NCBI GenBank assembly: GCA_039704465.1
Contig: JASFAU010000009.1
Span: 372,001-436,000, forward strand
DNA: 64,000 nt
Reading direction: 5' to 3'
From: Plasmodiophora brassicae
Lineage: Eukaryota > Endomyxa > Phytomyxea > Plasmodiophorida > Plasmodiophoridae
The notes beneath the pieces were generated by a model. That model did not search any database and was not told the DNA's origin. It saw only the letters and a program-made list of their open reading frames with translations. Position numbers and translations under genes: made by a program. The first letter of the stretch is position 1; each line of letters starts with the position of its first letter. Positions 47,040 through 57,500 of the stretch are shown in pieces.

Positions 47040-47577
47040 ACGCCTTCTTGGATGGGTTCACGACCCTGTGTTACGTTGCCCTTGTTGCTGCTCGTGCTCC
47101 TTGCGAATCTCGCGCAACAGAGATGTCAGCCGATCTCGCAAACGCGCCTTCAGCTGCTCGTCCGCGTCCATGTCCTCATCGCGTTTCGTCGGCGGCTCAA
47201 TCAGGTCGATCAGCAACTCGAGCTCCGTCTCTAGGCATGCATTTCAGCCCGTCTGACTGCCAGCACGCGCCGTGCGGCGTTACCCGACAGGACGATGGGG
47301 CCGCGCGCCACCATGACCACCAATGGAATTTGCCGCGCTGTCCGATCAAACGACTGCCGGGCCTTCCAACGAACACGTCGCCAACTTGTCGCAACCGAAC
47401 TGTGTGGATCCAACTACGCTGACAACGTCACTGCCGTTTGTCGATGGTTGCCCAGGGGCTGGTGGTGTCTGGGACGCTGATGGCCGCTGATGATGGTACT
47501 GCAGGCTTCGCCGGCTGCTCTCTGGTTGAGGAGCGGGGCCGTGGCGGACTTCGCGCTGCTCAATGACGTCGACTGAC
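47040..47577 (-). CDS. Possible small gene with helical C-terminus
   Basis: On the minus strand, ETELELLIDLIEPPTKRDED with LKARLRDRLTSLLREIRKEHE (about 47220-47050) reads as a genuine charged coiled coil. Upstream frames contain LVVMVARGPIVLSGNAARRV (about 47330-47240) and SSAKSATAPLLNQRAAGEA (about 47570-47420). The pieces lie in three frames and I could not place clean introns between them. It is divergent from cyclin L and converges with the mannosidase gene. No family assigned. Confidence 0.35.
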
Positions 47578-48792
47578 GAGGATCGGTTCCAGTTGGCGTT
47601 CGACGAGGACCACTATGCGAACGTCGTCCTGGACGGCGTCGATGCGCATGCGGAAGCGTCGAACCGACTCTGGGCGGCGACCTTGCTTGTGGATGCATGC
47701 GTGCTGCTCCGATTGCCGCGGGTCACGTGTGCGACCGCACAGGTCAGCCATTCGCCCCAGCCTGGCATCGTCACTCTGTATTGACGTGGTTAGCAGGTGC
47801 TGATGCATCGGTACTTTTGTCGCGTCAGGATGTCTGGACACGACCGACTCCTGATGACGACGTTCGCGTGCCTGTTTCTGGCCACCAAGATCGAGGAAAC
47901 GCGAAGGAAGGTTCGCGACATCCTATCCGTCTTTTTCCACCTGCTCAACAAGATGTACAACCTGCCCGACACCACGCTTGATGTCGCTTCAAACGTCAGG
48001 CCCATGTGCAGGTTTGGTTGCAGGATCGATGTTTCTTAGATACACGTAACACAGCACTACAACAACTGGCGAAATGCGCTGCTCAAGAATGAAACAGCGA
48101 TTCTATCCACGCTCGGGTTCATGGTGTACACGTCCCACCCACACAAGTTCCTCCTGTCCTACATCCAGAGACTGAATGGAGGACAAGTGCTTGCACAGGT
48201 CGGTGTCAATCCCATGATCCGTTTGCATTTGCAGCTCATCGTCGAGTAGACCTCGTGGAACTATATCAATGACTTTCAGACGTCGGTCGACTGTCTGCGA
48301 TTTGGTCCTGAAGCCATCGCATCGGCATCCATCATGCTTGCAGCCCGCGAGCTGGGCATGCCGTTGCCATCGTCTCCTCCTTGGTACGAGCTCTTTGGAT
48401 CTACCAAGGCCGAGCTCGAGCATATTTGTGTTCGCATGGCATCCATCGACCGAATGGGCGCCCCAACCTATCACCCACTCAGCGATGCAGATCGTGTCGA
48501 TTTCTCCAAGATCGAGGAGGACAACCGGCAGACCATCAAGCATCACGAGGAAATGCTTCGTCAAGCGTCAGCTCCCTCCAACGGGGCCTGTTCTCGGGAG
48601 GCCGACCTCGACCGTCGAACCAAGCCTCGGTCCCCATCACGATCACCACGGCACCGTCATCGTTCCCCAGGCCGTTACCGATCGTCCAGCCGTCATCGCT
48701 CCCCAAGACGGCGCCACTCGCGGCGCTCTCGCAGCCGGGACCGTCGCGGTTCACCCGGCCGAGACCACCACAATACACATCGGCATCGGTAG
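47563..48792 (+). CDS. Cyclin L with C-terminal RS domain
   Basis: Exons 47563-47742, 47797-47994, 48055-48198 and 48250-48792 give 354 residues; introns are 51-60 nt. Cyclin box 1: DGVDAHAEASNRLW, LLRLPRVTCATAQVLMHRYF, FACLFLATKIEETRRKVRDI. Box 2: LSTLGFMVYTSHPHKFLLSY, SWNYINDFQTSVDCLRF, IASASIMLAARELGMPLP. The last 55 residues are Arg/Ser/His repeats (RSPSRSPRH, RRSRSRDRRGS). Cyclin L pairs with CDK10/11-type kinases and acts in pre-mRNA splicing in nuclear speckles, as the RS tail suggests. CRNKL1 at the window end is a second splicing gene. Confidence 0.93.
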
Positions 48793-49009
48793 GCAACCTC
48801 AGCAGGCATAACATACGTAAGGCGTGTCCCGTTGATGCGGCGCAGTTTGCCGCGTCGTCGTGACTCGGACTGCAGTTCGCCGTGTATCGCCGAGACAGCT
48901 CCTGACTGGCGGTCGCGGCTCCCAAAAACGTCACTCCGGCGGGGGTTGGGCGCGCGCGACCTCTGTGCGGCACGATTTAGAAGAATCTACTACAGGACGC
49001 GGAAGGGGG

Positions 49010-50989
49010 ATGCCTGAGGACGCTAGCGGCGTCGTTGCGGTTCCGGCAGTGGCGCCTGGCGATGCTATTCGCGCGGCGTCAGCGTCGTTGTGGACTCGGG
49101 CGACGCAATTGCTTCGCGCGCCGTCCTCGGCACCGTCGTCGTCCAGTTCGCCGTCGCGCCTGACGCTGAGCTGGGCCGGTGACGCAGTTGTGGTCAGTGG
49201 CGTTGCCCACGCCGACGTTGGGCGCCTGCAATGGTACAGGCAGAGCCTGGACGACGGCCTGCAGCTGGTTGCATCTGGCACGCGCGCATACCACCCGACC
49301 ATTGACGATTGGGACTGCATGATCGCGTGCCAGGCTGCTTTGGAGAGCGCCGAAGCGCCTTCGCCGGCGTTTGCTGAGATCGGGCGGGTGCCGCCCAATG
49401 CGGTCGTCATGTCCATGGCGGACTCATTGCTGAAGGGGTCGTCCCTCATCCTCTGCGATGGACGCCTCGTCGCGTTTCGCGATCGATCGTGTTTGGAGCT
49501 CTCTTCCGACGACGATGACATCCCGCAGCGTGTCCCGATCACAGGCGAGACCAGAGTCGATCTCGAGCCGGACTCCACAGTTGCAATCGTCGACGGCCGT
49601 GAACGCGTCGAGTTCCGTTCACCGATGGAGCGTGACATGTTCAAGTGCGCGCTAAGGACGTGCGCTCGAGAGAAACGTCACGGGAACCGTGACGATTCCA
49701 TCGACGCGATGGCGAGAAGGATACGCGATCTGCAGCAGCGCCTCCACGTCGTGGCTCGTGCCCAGCTGTCGTTGCAGGGCGCGTACGAAGCGGGCGAGAC
49801 GCGTCTCGCAGAGCTGACTACTGAGCGCCAGAAGGCGCTGCAACTCATTGCCGAGTATCAGGCCGCCCTGGAGGGTCAGGAACGGCAGGAGACGGCGCTG
49901 GCGGACGAGATCGCACACCTGCGGAATGGTGTGCGATCGATACCCGTCCACGAGACCGTGCGGACCGATCCCGGCCAGAAGAAGGCGGCCGTCGGTCAGG
50001 ATAAGCAAGGGGAATCATGTCCCGTGTCGAACGGGAACGAGGCCGATGACGCAGAAGGATCGACCAAGCATCGCGAAACGACGGGCAGTGACAACGAGGA
50101 TCTACCGGCTCAGGTCGAGTCGTTAATCGCGTTGAGGGATCGACTGGCTGCCGACAATGCATCGTTGCGCGATCGGCTCGGCGCCGTCGTGCGACGAGAG
50201 AAACGGGTGGCCAGACAGGCGAAACGGATATCTGCGCTTCAGGTAGAGAACGCTGAGCGTGACGAGAAGATCGAGGTAGGCAGCAGCAGCATCATTGCTG
50301 TTGCACGATGCCTGATCCTGACTGAACGGAGCCGACCTATGTAGGTTCTGCGCGTTGATCGGGATCGCCTTCGGGACGAACTGTTGGCTTTGGAGGACGT
50401 TGTGCAGCAGCGTGACCATGAGCTAGCAACCGTCAAGGTTCGGCTTGCAGATATGGAGGCGTCGACGTCGTCGTCCGGAATGGTATCCACGTCTGCGGTG
50501 GACCAGCGAGTGCCCACCTGCGACGCGGCAACGGAAACGGACCGATGCCAGACGTCGCAAGTCCCAGTTGCTCCGGCTGTGCCAGTGTCGCCTGCCATTC
50601 CAAGGCAGAGGACGGTAATTGTGAGGAGGTCATCGGAAGCCGAGCAGGCGACACGATCCGCCTTGGAGTCACAGCTGGCTCTTGCGATGCGTTCCAACGA
50701 AGAGCTGACCAGTAGCAACAACGCGTTAAGAAGCCGATGCGAGTCGCTGGCCAAGGACCTCGAGCGTATGATCAAGGCGGCGGTGTCGACCAGCAGCCGC
50801 GCTCGGACAGGCGGGCCCAGCATCAGGCGAGCGTCGAGCAATTTCGCCGACGAGAACGGCGTGCTGCAGCGCATGCAAGCCCTGGCGAATGCGCTGACCG
50901 AGACCCTCAGCGAACGCGACGACGAGATTCGCATGCTACAAGCCGCGAACGCCATCCTTCAGTCGGAAATAGACCGTCGGGCGTTGTAG
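49010..50989 (+). CDS. Coiled-coil protein with A9-like and PH-like N-terminal parts
   Basis: Exons 49010-50275 and 50345-50989 (69-nt intron) give 636 residues. Residues about 45-125 (LTLSWAGDAVVVSG, GRLQWYRQSLDDG, TRAYHPTIDDWDCMIACQA) resemble the A9 Ig-like repeats of AIR9-type microtubule proteins. Residues about 140-225 (SLLKGSSLILCDGRLVAFRD ... VDGRERVEFRSPMERDMFKCAL) look like a PH-type sandwich. The remainder is coiled coil in blocks (IRDLQQRLHVVARAQL, LIALRDRLAADNASLRDRL, LALEDVVQQRDHELATVK, ALTETLSERDDEIRMLQ), separated by acidic and Ser-rich linkers. A cytoskeletal adaptor is plausible. Both domain calls are by eye and need profile support. Confidence 0.6.
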
Positions 50990-51159
50990 TCTGGCCGGCG
51001 ACGGACGGGTGTGTGTCTATGTGAACTTTACTGTGGGCCTTATTAGGGCGGGCGTTCATAGAGACCCCGTCCACGGAGTCCGCGACGGACCGCGGACCGT
51101 CGCATACTCGAGGAAGCATCTAGGTGGAGAGTACCGCCCCTGCATTACGATCGTTCGCA

Positions 51160-51651
51160 ATGGCCGACGTTGAAGTGTAGGGCGTCCCTTCGCGTCGGTT
51201 GTGGACCTTGTCTGATGTGCGGGATTCGTACAGTGGATCTGACGACATGGAGGTTTCCGTTGCGCCGATCATCGAGGAGGCGCCGAAGACGCTCGAGGAG
51301 TGCCTTCGTGAGGTCCTGAAGAAGTCCCTCGTCCACGACGGCCTTGTCCGGGGCCTGAAGGAGTCCGTCAAGGCTCTCGACCGTCGTGAGGCGCACCTGT
51401 GCCTGCTGGCGTCGACGTGTGACGAAGCGGCGTACAAGAAGCTCGTCAAGGCCATGTGCGAGCAGCGCAAAATCCCGTTGATCATGGTCGACGACTCCAA
51501 GGACCTCGGCGAGTGGGCTGGCCTTTGCAAGATCGACGCCGACGGCAAACCCGTCAAGGTTGTCGGCTGCTCCTGCGTCGTCATCAAGTCCTGGGGCGAA
51601 CAGTCGCAGGCCCGCATCAAGGTCATGGAGCACGTTAAGGCCCAGGCCTAA
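51160..51651 (+). CDS. RPS12: 40S ribosomal protein S12 (eS12)
   Basis: Exons 51160-51176 and 51234-51651 give 144 residues. The tiny first exon (17 nt, MADVEV) joins through a 57-nt GTAGGG-TACAG intron. Without it the frame would start at an internal Met (51247), so the choice rests on the clean junction and on the acidic N-terminus typical of the family. Core motifs: [59 protein letters not shown] and [18 protein letters not shown]. Component of the small ribosomal subunit beak. A very short first exon is common in ribosomal protein genes. Confidence 0.96.
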
Positions 51652-51711
51652 TGCTGGCGCCACAATACACCCAACTCTATCTTCATTACGTTCCCCGGCG
51701 TTGATCAGCCG

Positions 51712-53361
51712 CTACGACTGGTCATGTGCCCGGTCGTCTTTGCAGGGCACGACGACATGGTTCGGTGTCGATGGAGCCGCCGTCGTGTTTGGGGCGCGCA
51801 TGCCATGGACTTCGATCCAGTAGACGCTGGTGTGGTATGACGAGTGCGAACGACCCAGCAGCCGGATCAGCAAGTACCTGGCGACCGCTTTCGTTCGGTG
51901 GTGGACGACGCCCTTGTTGAGTTCGATCTCGCTGACGACCTTGTGCCGGCCGCTCTGCGTGATCGGAACGAGCTCGCGCCAGAGCTCCTCGTGGGCCTCC
52001 TTGAACAGGACCTGGAACTCGACGCTGTGCCGGTTCTGCATGCGGATCCTCGTGATCCGGAACAGGCCGTCCAGGTCCAGCATGATCTCGGCCCGGTCCG
52101 AATTGCACGGCAGCCAGTACTTATCGTCCTTGTACCGGACGTTGTCGATCGGGTGCGCGCCCGACATCGACGGCGTGGACAGCGATGCACAGATGCGGCC
52201 GACGCGATCGCCGAACAGCATGGCCTCCTTGCCGCGCTCCTGGCACCCATCAGGGACGTGCCCGAGCGGCGACACAGCATGGAACCGATACGCCTGCAGT
52301 AACAGGTCGCGCATGACGCCGACGCCCTGCACGACCGGGTCCTTCTCGACGGTCTCGTACAGGAACGAGCTCCGCATCATCGGGAACCGCACCAGCTGGA
52401 GCAGGTCGGCGGCCTGCTTGCCGCGACTGGCCAGGTCGGCCGCCAGCCACGTCGACAGGGCGCGGAACACGACCTCCTCGCTGCACACGACGAGATCGTT
52501 GCTGTGCAGCAGCTGGCGCATACAGTCGGTCGACAGGAGCAGGAAGCCGCGCGTGCTCGACGCCGCCTCGAACTGTTCGACGGTGAACTCGAAGCAAATC
52601 TGGACGGGCGATTGCGTTCAGGTGCCTGCGACGCTGGCGCGATCCAGTACCGGTAGGGACCTGTCGAAGGCGATCGCAGTTGAAACGGTCAGCGGCGCTC
52701 AGGAACAGGCAGCAGTTGCCGACGTCGAGTTGCTGCTCGATGAATTGCTCAGCGATGCGTTGCAGGGGGACGACGGCGTATCGATTGGCGAGGGCCAGCA
52801 CGGGCAGGGCTGTGGGGACGCTGTTAGCCCCGGCGGGGGCGATGGCAGGGCAGGCGCGCGGTCACCCATGTGGGGCTCCAGGTGGATGCTGCCCGTGTAC
52901 ATGAACTCGAGCATCAGCTTCAGGGCGTCGACGTCGGCGGCTTCGACCTCGATCTGGGCCATGCGCGATTCCGCCCACCCGTTCGTGAACATGACCCGAA
53001 ACGGAGCGCTCCAGGCGGCCTGGCGTGCCTCCTCCGATCAGCGGATAGCACCCGGGCCATGGATAGCATTGATCACACACCAGAACGAGGCGATGCGCGT
53101 GGACGACCTGCCCGTCGGCCATGAACGTCACTACGAAGCGATTGAACGTCGGGATGCAAGACCGGTGTGTGTCGGGTACGTACCGTCCGACAGCAATGCG
53201 TTGTTGACGAGGGGCTGCAAGACGCGGCTCAGCGACGACGACGAGTCGGCGTCGACGACGGCGTCACTGGATCGCCAGCAATGGTGCTGAGCCTGGTCGA
53301 CGAGAACGACCTCGCCGGGGCAGGCGATCGTCCCATCGGGCGTCTTGGCGTCTTCGGTCAT
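51712..53361 (-). CDS. BTB/POZ-BACK protein with discoidin-like C-terminal domain
   Basis: Exons 53361-53184, 53130-53081, 53028-52866, 52809-52661 and 52599-51712 give 475 residues; introns are 52-61 nt. Splicing restores a BTB domain: VNNALLSDVTFMADGQVVHA, FRVMFTNGWAESRM, LKLMLEFMYTGSI, ANRYAVVPLQRIAEQFI. A BACK region follows (LLSTDCMRQLLHSNDLV, VVFRALSTWLAAD, LLQLVRFPMMRSSFL). The C-terminal 190 residues (ICASLSTPSM, NVRYKDDKYWLPCNSDRAEI, LFRITRIRMQNRHSVEFQVL, VYWIEVHG) resemble an F5/8-type (discoidin) sandwich, as in BTBD9. BTB-BACK proteins usually act as cullin-3 substrate adaptors. Confidence 0.83.
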
Positions 53362-53695
53362 CGCGTTTACCCGCGTTAATGCGTATGGCGATCGGCGGTA
53401 CGCGTTCACGTAATGAATCGAGAATCGGATTCGCGACGGCGGTCACCACGACGACCACTCGGAAGACAGCGCCTGGACGTTAACGACGTCGTCGTTGGCC
53501 CTTGTTCGAGGACAGGCGGTTCCTGCTTCGGCAGGTGCGCCTGAATTCGTGTGCCCATAGGAATGTCCATGGGGCCGTCTTACCTGCCTGACCGAGGCAA
53601 CGTACGATCGGCGGTTTCAGGGAGCGGACCACAGTCGGATGTTTACTATTCACGAAACGTGGCGGCGCAAGCCAATGGGGGCGAGGCGCAGAGAA

Positions 53696-54313
53696 TCAGT
53701 TCGATTCTAACGGGGCCGGTCTGCCGTCGCTGACGGGGCTGGCAGCAACGTTATTGTCGACCGATTCCGGCGGGTGCACCTTGCTCGGATCCGCGTCGTC
53801 CAGAACCTTGCTCTGAGCCGGGACCTTCTTGGTAACGTCGTCGGCTGGCTGGGGGTCATCCGACAACTTCACGATGTCGTCAGGCACCATGCTGACGATG
53901 CGAACTATGCGGCGACGTGGGAGCGCGTACCATCCCGATTGCGTGATCGCGTCCAGAAGCAAACGCTGCCAGTCCGCCAGGCTGCTCCCGAACGTGCCCA
54001 CGAACGGAGCTTGCATCCAAGGATGAACATGGCCGTGATGAACGCGATGGTGATGCTCGGCGACTTGTTTCGCGTACAGGTTCTCAATATGGCTGAGAAT
54101 ATTGGACGCGAACGGGTACTCGACATTGAGGCGCTGAAACTCTTCGACCGTCTTCGTCCTCATGATATCCTTGGCCAGGTCCTCCAGCGACGACTGCGAC
54201 ACAGGCCCCTCCGCCTCCGCAGGCGTATCCGGCACAACGACAGGGTCGTCCGCCAGCACGGACGACACGACGCAGGTGGCAAACAACGCGACAATCGAGA
54301 TCCCAATGGGCAT
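53696..54313 (-). CDS. Secreted unknown protein with His-rich patch
   Basis: One exon, 205 residues. Signal peptide MPIGISIVALFATCVVSSVLA, then an acidic stretch, helices (LEDLAKDIMRTKTVEEFQRL, ILSHIENLYAKQVAEHHHRV), a His patch (HHHRVHHGHVHPW), a middle hydrophobic part (GTFGSSLADWQRLLLDAI) and a polar C-terminus. No domain recognised. The His patch could bind a metal; this is inference. Confidence 0.65.
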   Translation of the reverse strand: MPIGISIVALFATCVVSSVLADDPVVVPDTPAEAEGPVSQSSLEDLAKDIMRTKTVEEFQRLNVEYPFASNILSHIENLYAKQVAEHHHRVHHGHVHPWMQAPFVGTFGSSLADWQRLLLDAITQSGWYALPRRRIVRIVSMVPDDIVKLSDDPQPADDVTKKVPAQSKVLDDADPSKVHPPESVDNNVAASPVSDGRPAPLESN

Positions 54314-54551
54314 GCTGCTGACTGCTGCACTTTATCGAAATGGCCGCCACGAGCGCTTCAGCCCACGACCGGCAGTGCTCCAGTCGTTCCGAGAATAGAC
54401 GCACTGTGGAAGAAGATTCTGCAGGAACCTGCTGCAGTCAACGGCGAATTTGGCGCATCAGGGGCGACGGCGCCCTGATCGCTTGGACAACGTTGTATAC
54501 CTATCGACATTGGCACGTGGTGGTTCGTTTGTACGTGGCGTCCAGCGTAGT

Positions 54552-57500
54552 TCATTGAGCATGGGGGCTGAGGTTATTCAGCGATCCGGGTGGTTTCATG
54601 TTTCGCAGAGAGCTGTAGCGCATGGTGGCCGGTGAGGACGTCCTCTGCTCGATGCGGGACGCCTGCCCGAGCGTCATGCTGGCCAGGGACTGCGGGCCGA
54701 AATAGGACGATCCGGTGATGGTCGTGCTCTGCAGCGGGTTGTCCAATGGGGTGACCGCCATTCCCGACGTTTCTGGTAGGAACGCCATTCCCGACGTTTC
54801 TGGTAGGAACGCCATTCCCGACGTTTCTGGTAGGAACGCCGTCGTCGTCAGCAGACCCGATCGGTCGATGTGCGTACTCGTCCAGGCAGCCGCATCTGAT
54901 TTGCGCAGTGTCGATTGCTGTACAAGGGACTTCGGGCCGCCTGCCATCGGGACTGTTACCACATCAGTCCAGGCTGCATTCGTGGGCGACCTACCGAGGT
55001 GGTCGCGTTGGCTCTCTCGACGCAGGTCTTGGCGGAGCTTGAGCTCGAGGCCGATGCAGTAGATGGAGTAGCAGACGATACAGAAGAACCCGACGAAGAC
55101 CATAACGGTCAGGATGAGCTGCTGGGTGGACGTTGGACCGGTCGGAAGGTTGGCGCCTGCCTGCAGGACAGCGGCCGAAAACAGGATCAGGACCGAGTAG
55201 ATATTCCAGAGAGTCGATAGTCGGTTCTGCGCCGTCGTCCTGAAGGGATTACCTGTCGTTCAACAAAGCGAATGAGGTTGCATAGTGCGCATCGAGCAGC
55301 AGGCCCATTACAGAATGATTGGAGGACGAGGGCTAAGAAGAGCGCCGCCAGAGCGCTGAACAGCTCAGTGAACTTTGTCCCGATGAGGTTGACGGTCAAC
55401 AGCAGAACAAGGCGCCTGAACATGTTGAGCACCTCCCACCAGAAGAACTTCTCCGTGTAGGGACTGGTCAGATCCCCGAACCGTCTCTCGAACTTGGGCG
55501 TCGACAGCGTGCACGTCTTGTAATGATGGCCAAGTATGGCCCCGAACAGGACAGGAATTCCAATCTACGATCGAGAATCAGCCGCGGATAACGAAACCGA
55601 CACGTCATGGACGACGACCGCGTAGGTGAAAAGCGACATGTACGAGAACCAAATGTGGGAATCATAACTGGGGTCGTTGCACGATACCGACGGATCGACC
55701 TGGACCACACGCTGACCTGCGCCGACATCGATGCAATTCACCGGGTCTAGCGCCGTCGACACCAGTAACGTGTGGCCGTGCTTCAAGATGAGGACGCTGG
55801 CAACGTTCGTTGAGACGCAAACCAACGCTTCCATCAGTGATAATTATTACACACCTAGCATAGATCAGGCGGTCCTTCATAGTCGATGATACGGTCAGCA
55901 CGTCCATTTGACTCCCTGTAGACGCATGTTGCGACTGTTGCTTGCCTCGGAAGAGTGCCCACGCGCGCTTGCCGACCACAGCCATGGCCGTAATGAACAG
56001 AAGCAGGCCCATGGCCATTAACGGTAACGTCAGCTTGATCTGCTGCTTTGTCCAGCTGAATCCAATGCAGTCAGCTCTCAAAGGCGGGGAATACTGTTGT
56101 GTCCGTTGGCGAGCACTTACTAGTCCATGTGGACGGCGCATTCCGGCCCTTCCCAACGTAAATAAGCAATCCCATGTACATTCTCACGAATAAGTCCGAC
56201 TGACGAAATAGTTCGAGGTTCAAGTTGAAAGCGGATGCGATTCTGTGAGCAGGGCACACCCCAGTTAACGATAAGGCGCCTTCGTATAAACAGCGCTTAC
56301 GAGATGCTGGTCTTGATCTATGCAAACAACGCAAATTGTCAGGTCGCTATAGAGGAGCACATAGGGAGGTCACCTCAGGTGTCCAGTAGTCCGTTAAGTT
56401 GTTGGCGAAGACAGCGATTAATTGCAGGCTGCTGAGCGATATGCCGAGAGACGTGAACGGCGCCTTCGACGGCGTCGCCGACACGAGGAACGCGCAGCAC
56501 ACGAAGAATATTGTAATGGCGAGCATGACGATGCCGAATGCGCCGGACCCACAAGCAATGCAGACATTATTCAGCCGAAAGTACTCGTGGCCGCAAGTCC
56601 CACAGCGAATGCCCCTAACACCAAGTATAAGACATCAGTGGGCGCAACGGGTTAGGGCCATGGACAGACCGGTAACCGGCAGCGCACGTGGTGGACGTAT
56701 TGCCGATCGCCGCCAGGCAGGCTTCGCTAGGGCTGCACAGGACGATGAGAAGCGGATCGACGTTTATATCCCGGTAATAACCAGGTAGAACGCCAGGAAC
56801 GATTGTCCCGCTCGATGTGCAGTTGCCGCCTACGACATCACAGTTAGAGCACGATGGTCGTAGGAAAACGAGAACGCCTAGAACCTATAGGACAAGGCGT
56901 ACAGTACCCGTCATCAGACACTGTTGGCGATTGGCTCTGATAGTATCCGGGCTTGCAGGAGCAGCTCGACCTAGACGTGGCCCGGATCGCGTTCGAGTTG
57001 GAGTTGGGCGGGCACGGCTTACACGAAGACGATCCTGCTCAACACCATTTCGTTATCACGTGGCGATACCGATGCGACACACGCCCAACCCTGCGTATCG
57101 GCATACTGGCCGCTTTGGCACAACGAGCAGGAACCGCTGCCTGATAACGGCGCGTACTGACCAAGATCACATAACGTGCAGCCGGTCGCCTTTACGCTAC
57201 TGAACGACCCCTTTGGGCACGAGCTGCACGACGTCATTCCAGTAGCATTGTTGTAGGTCCCGCCTGGACCTGAACACTTCTTGGTTAGATGGTAACTTTA
57301 AAGGTATCGTTCCTGCTCCCACGAACATTGAGTGCAGACCCCAGCGCTTCCGTACGTTGCTGGTGGGCATGGTTCACATTGCACGCCACGCGCCGGTTGC
57401 GTCCCATTCGTGCTACCACCCGAAAACATGTCAGGACTCTAATACGTGTGCCATCGGAAGACGTACGTACCATATTTGACAGGTATATACGGGAGGCGAT

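Noticed and set aside
51830..53290. 486-codon plus-strand frame opposite the BTB/BACK gene
   Set aside because: The minus strand gives a coherent five-exon BTB-BACK protein; the plus frame has no family resemblance.
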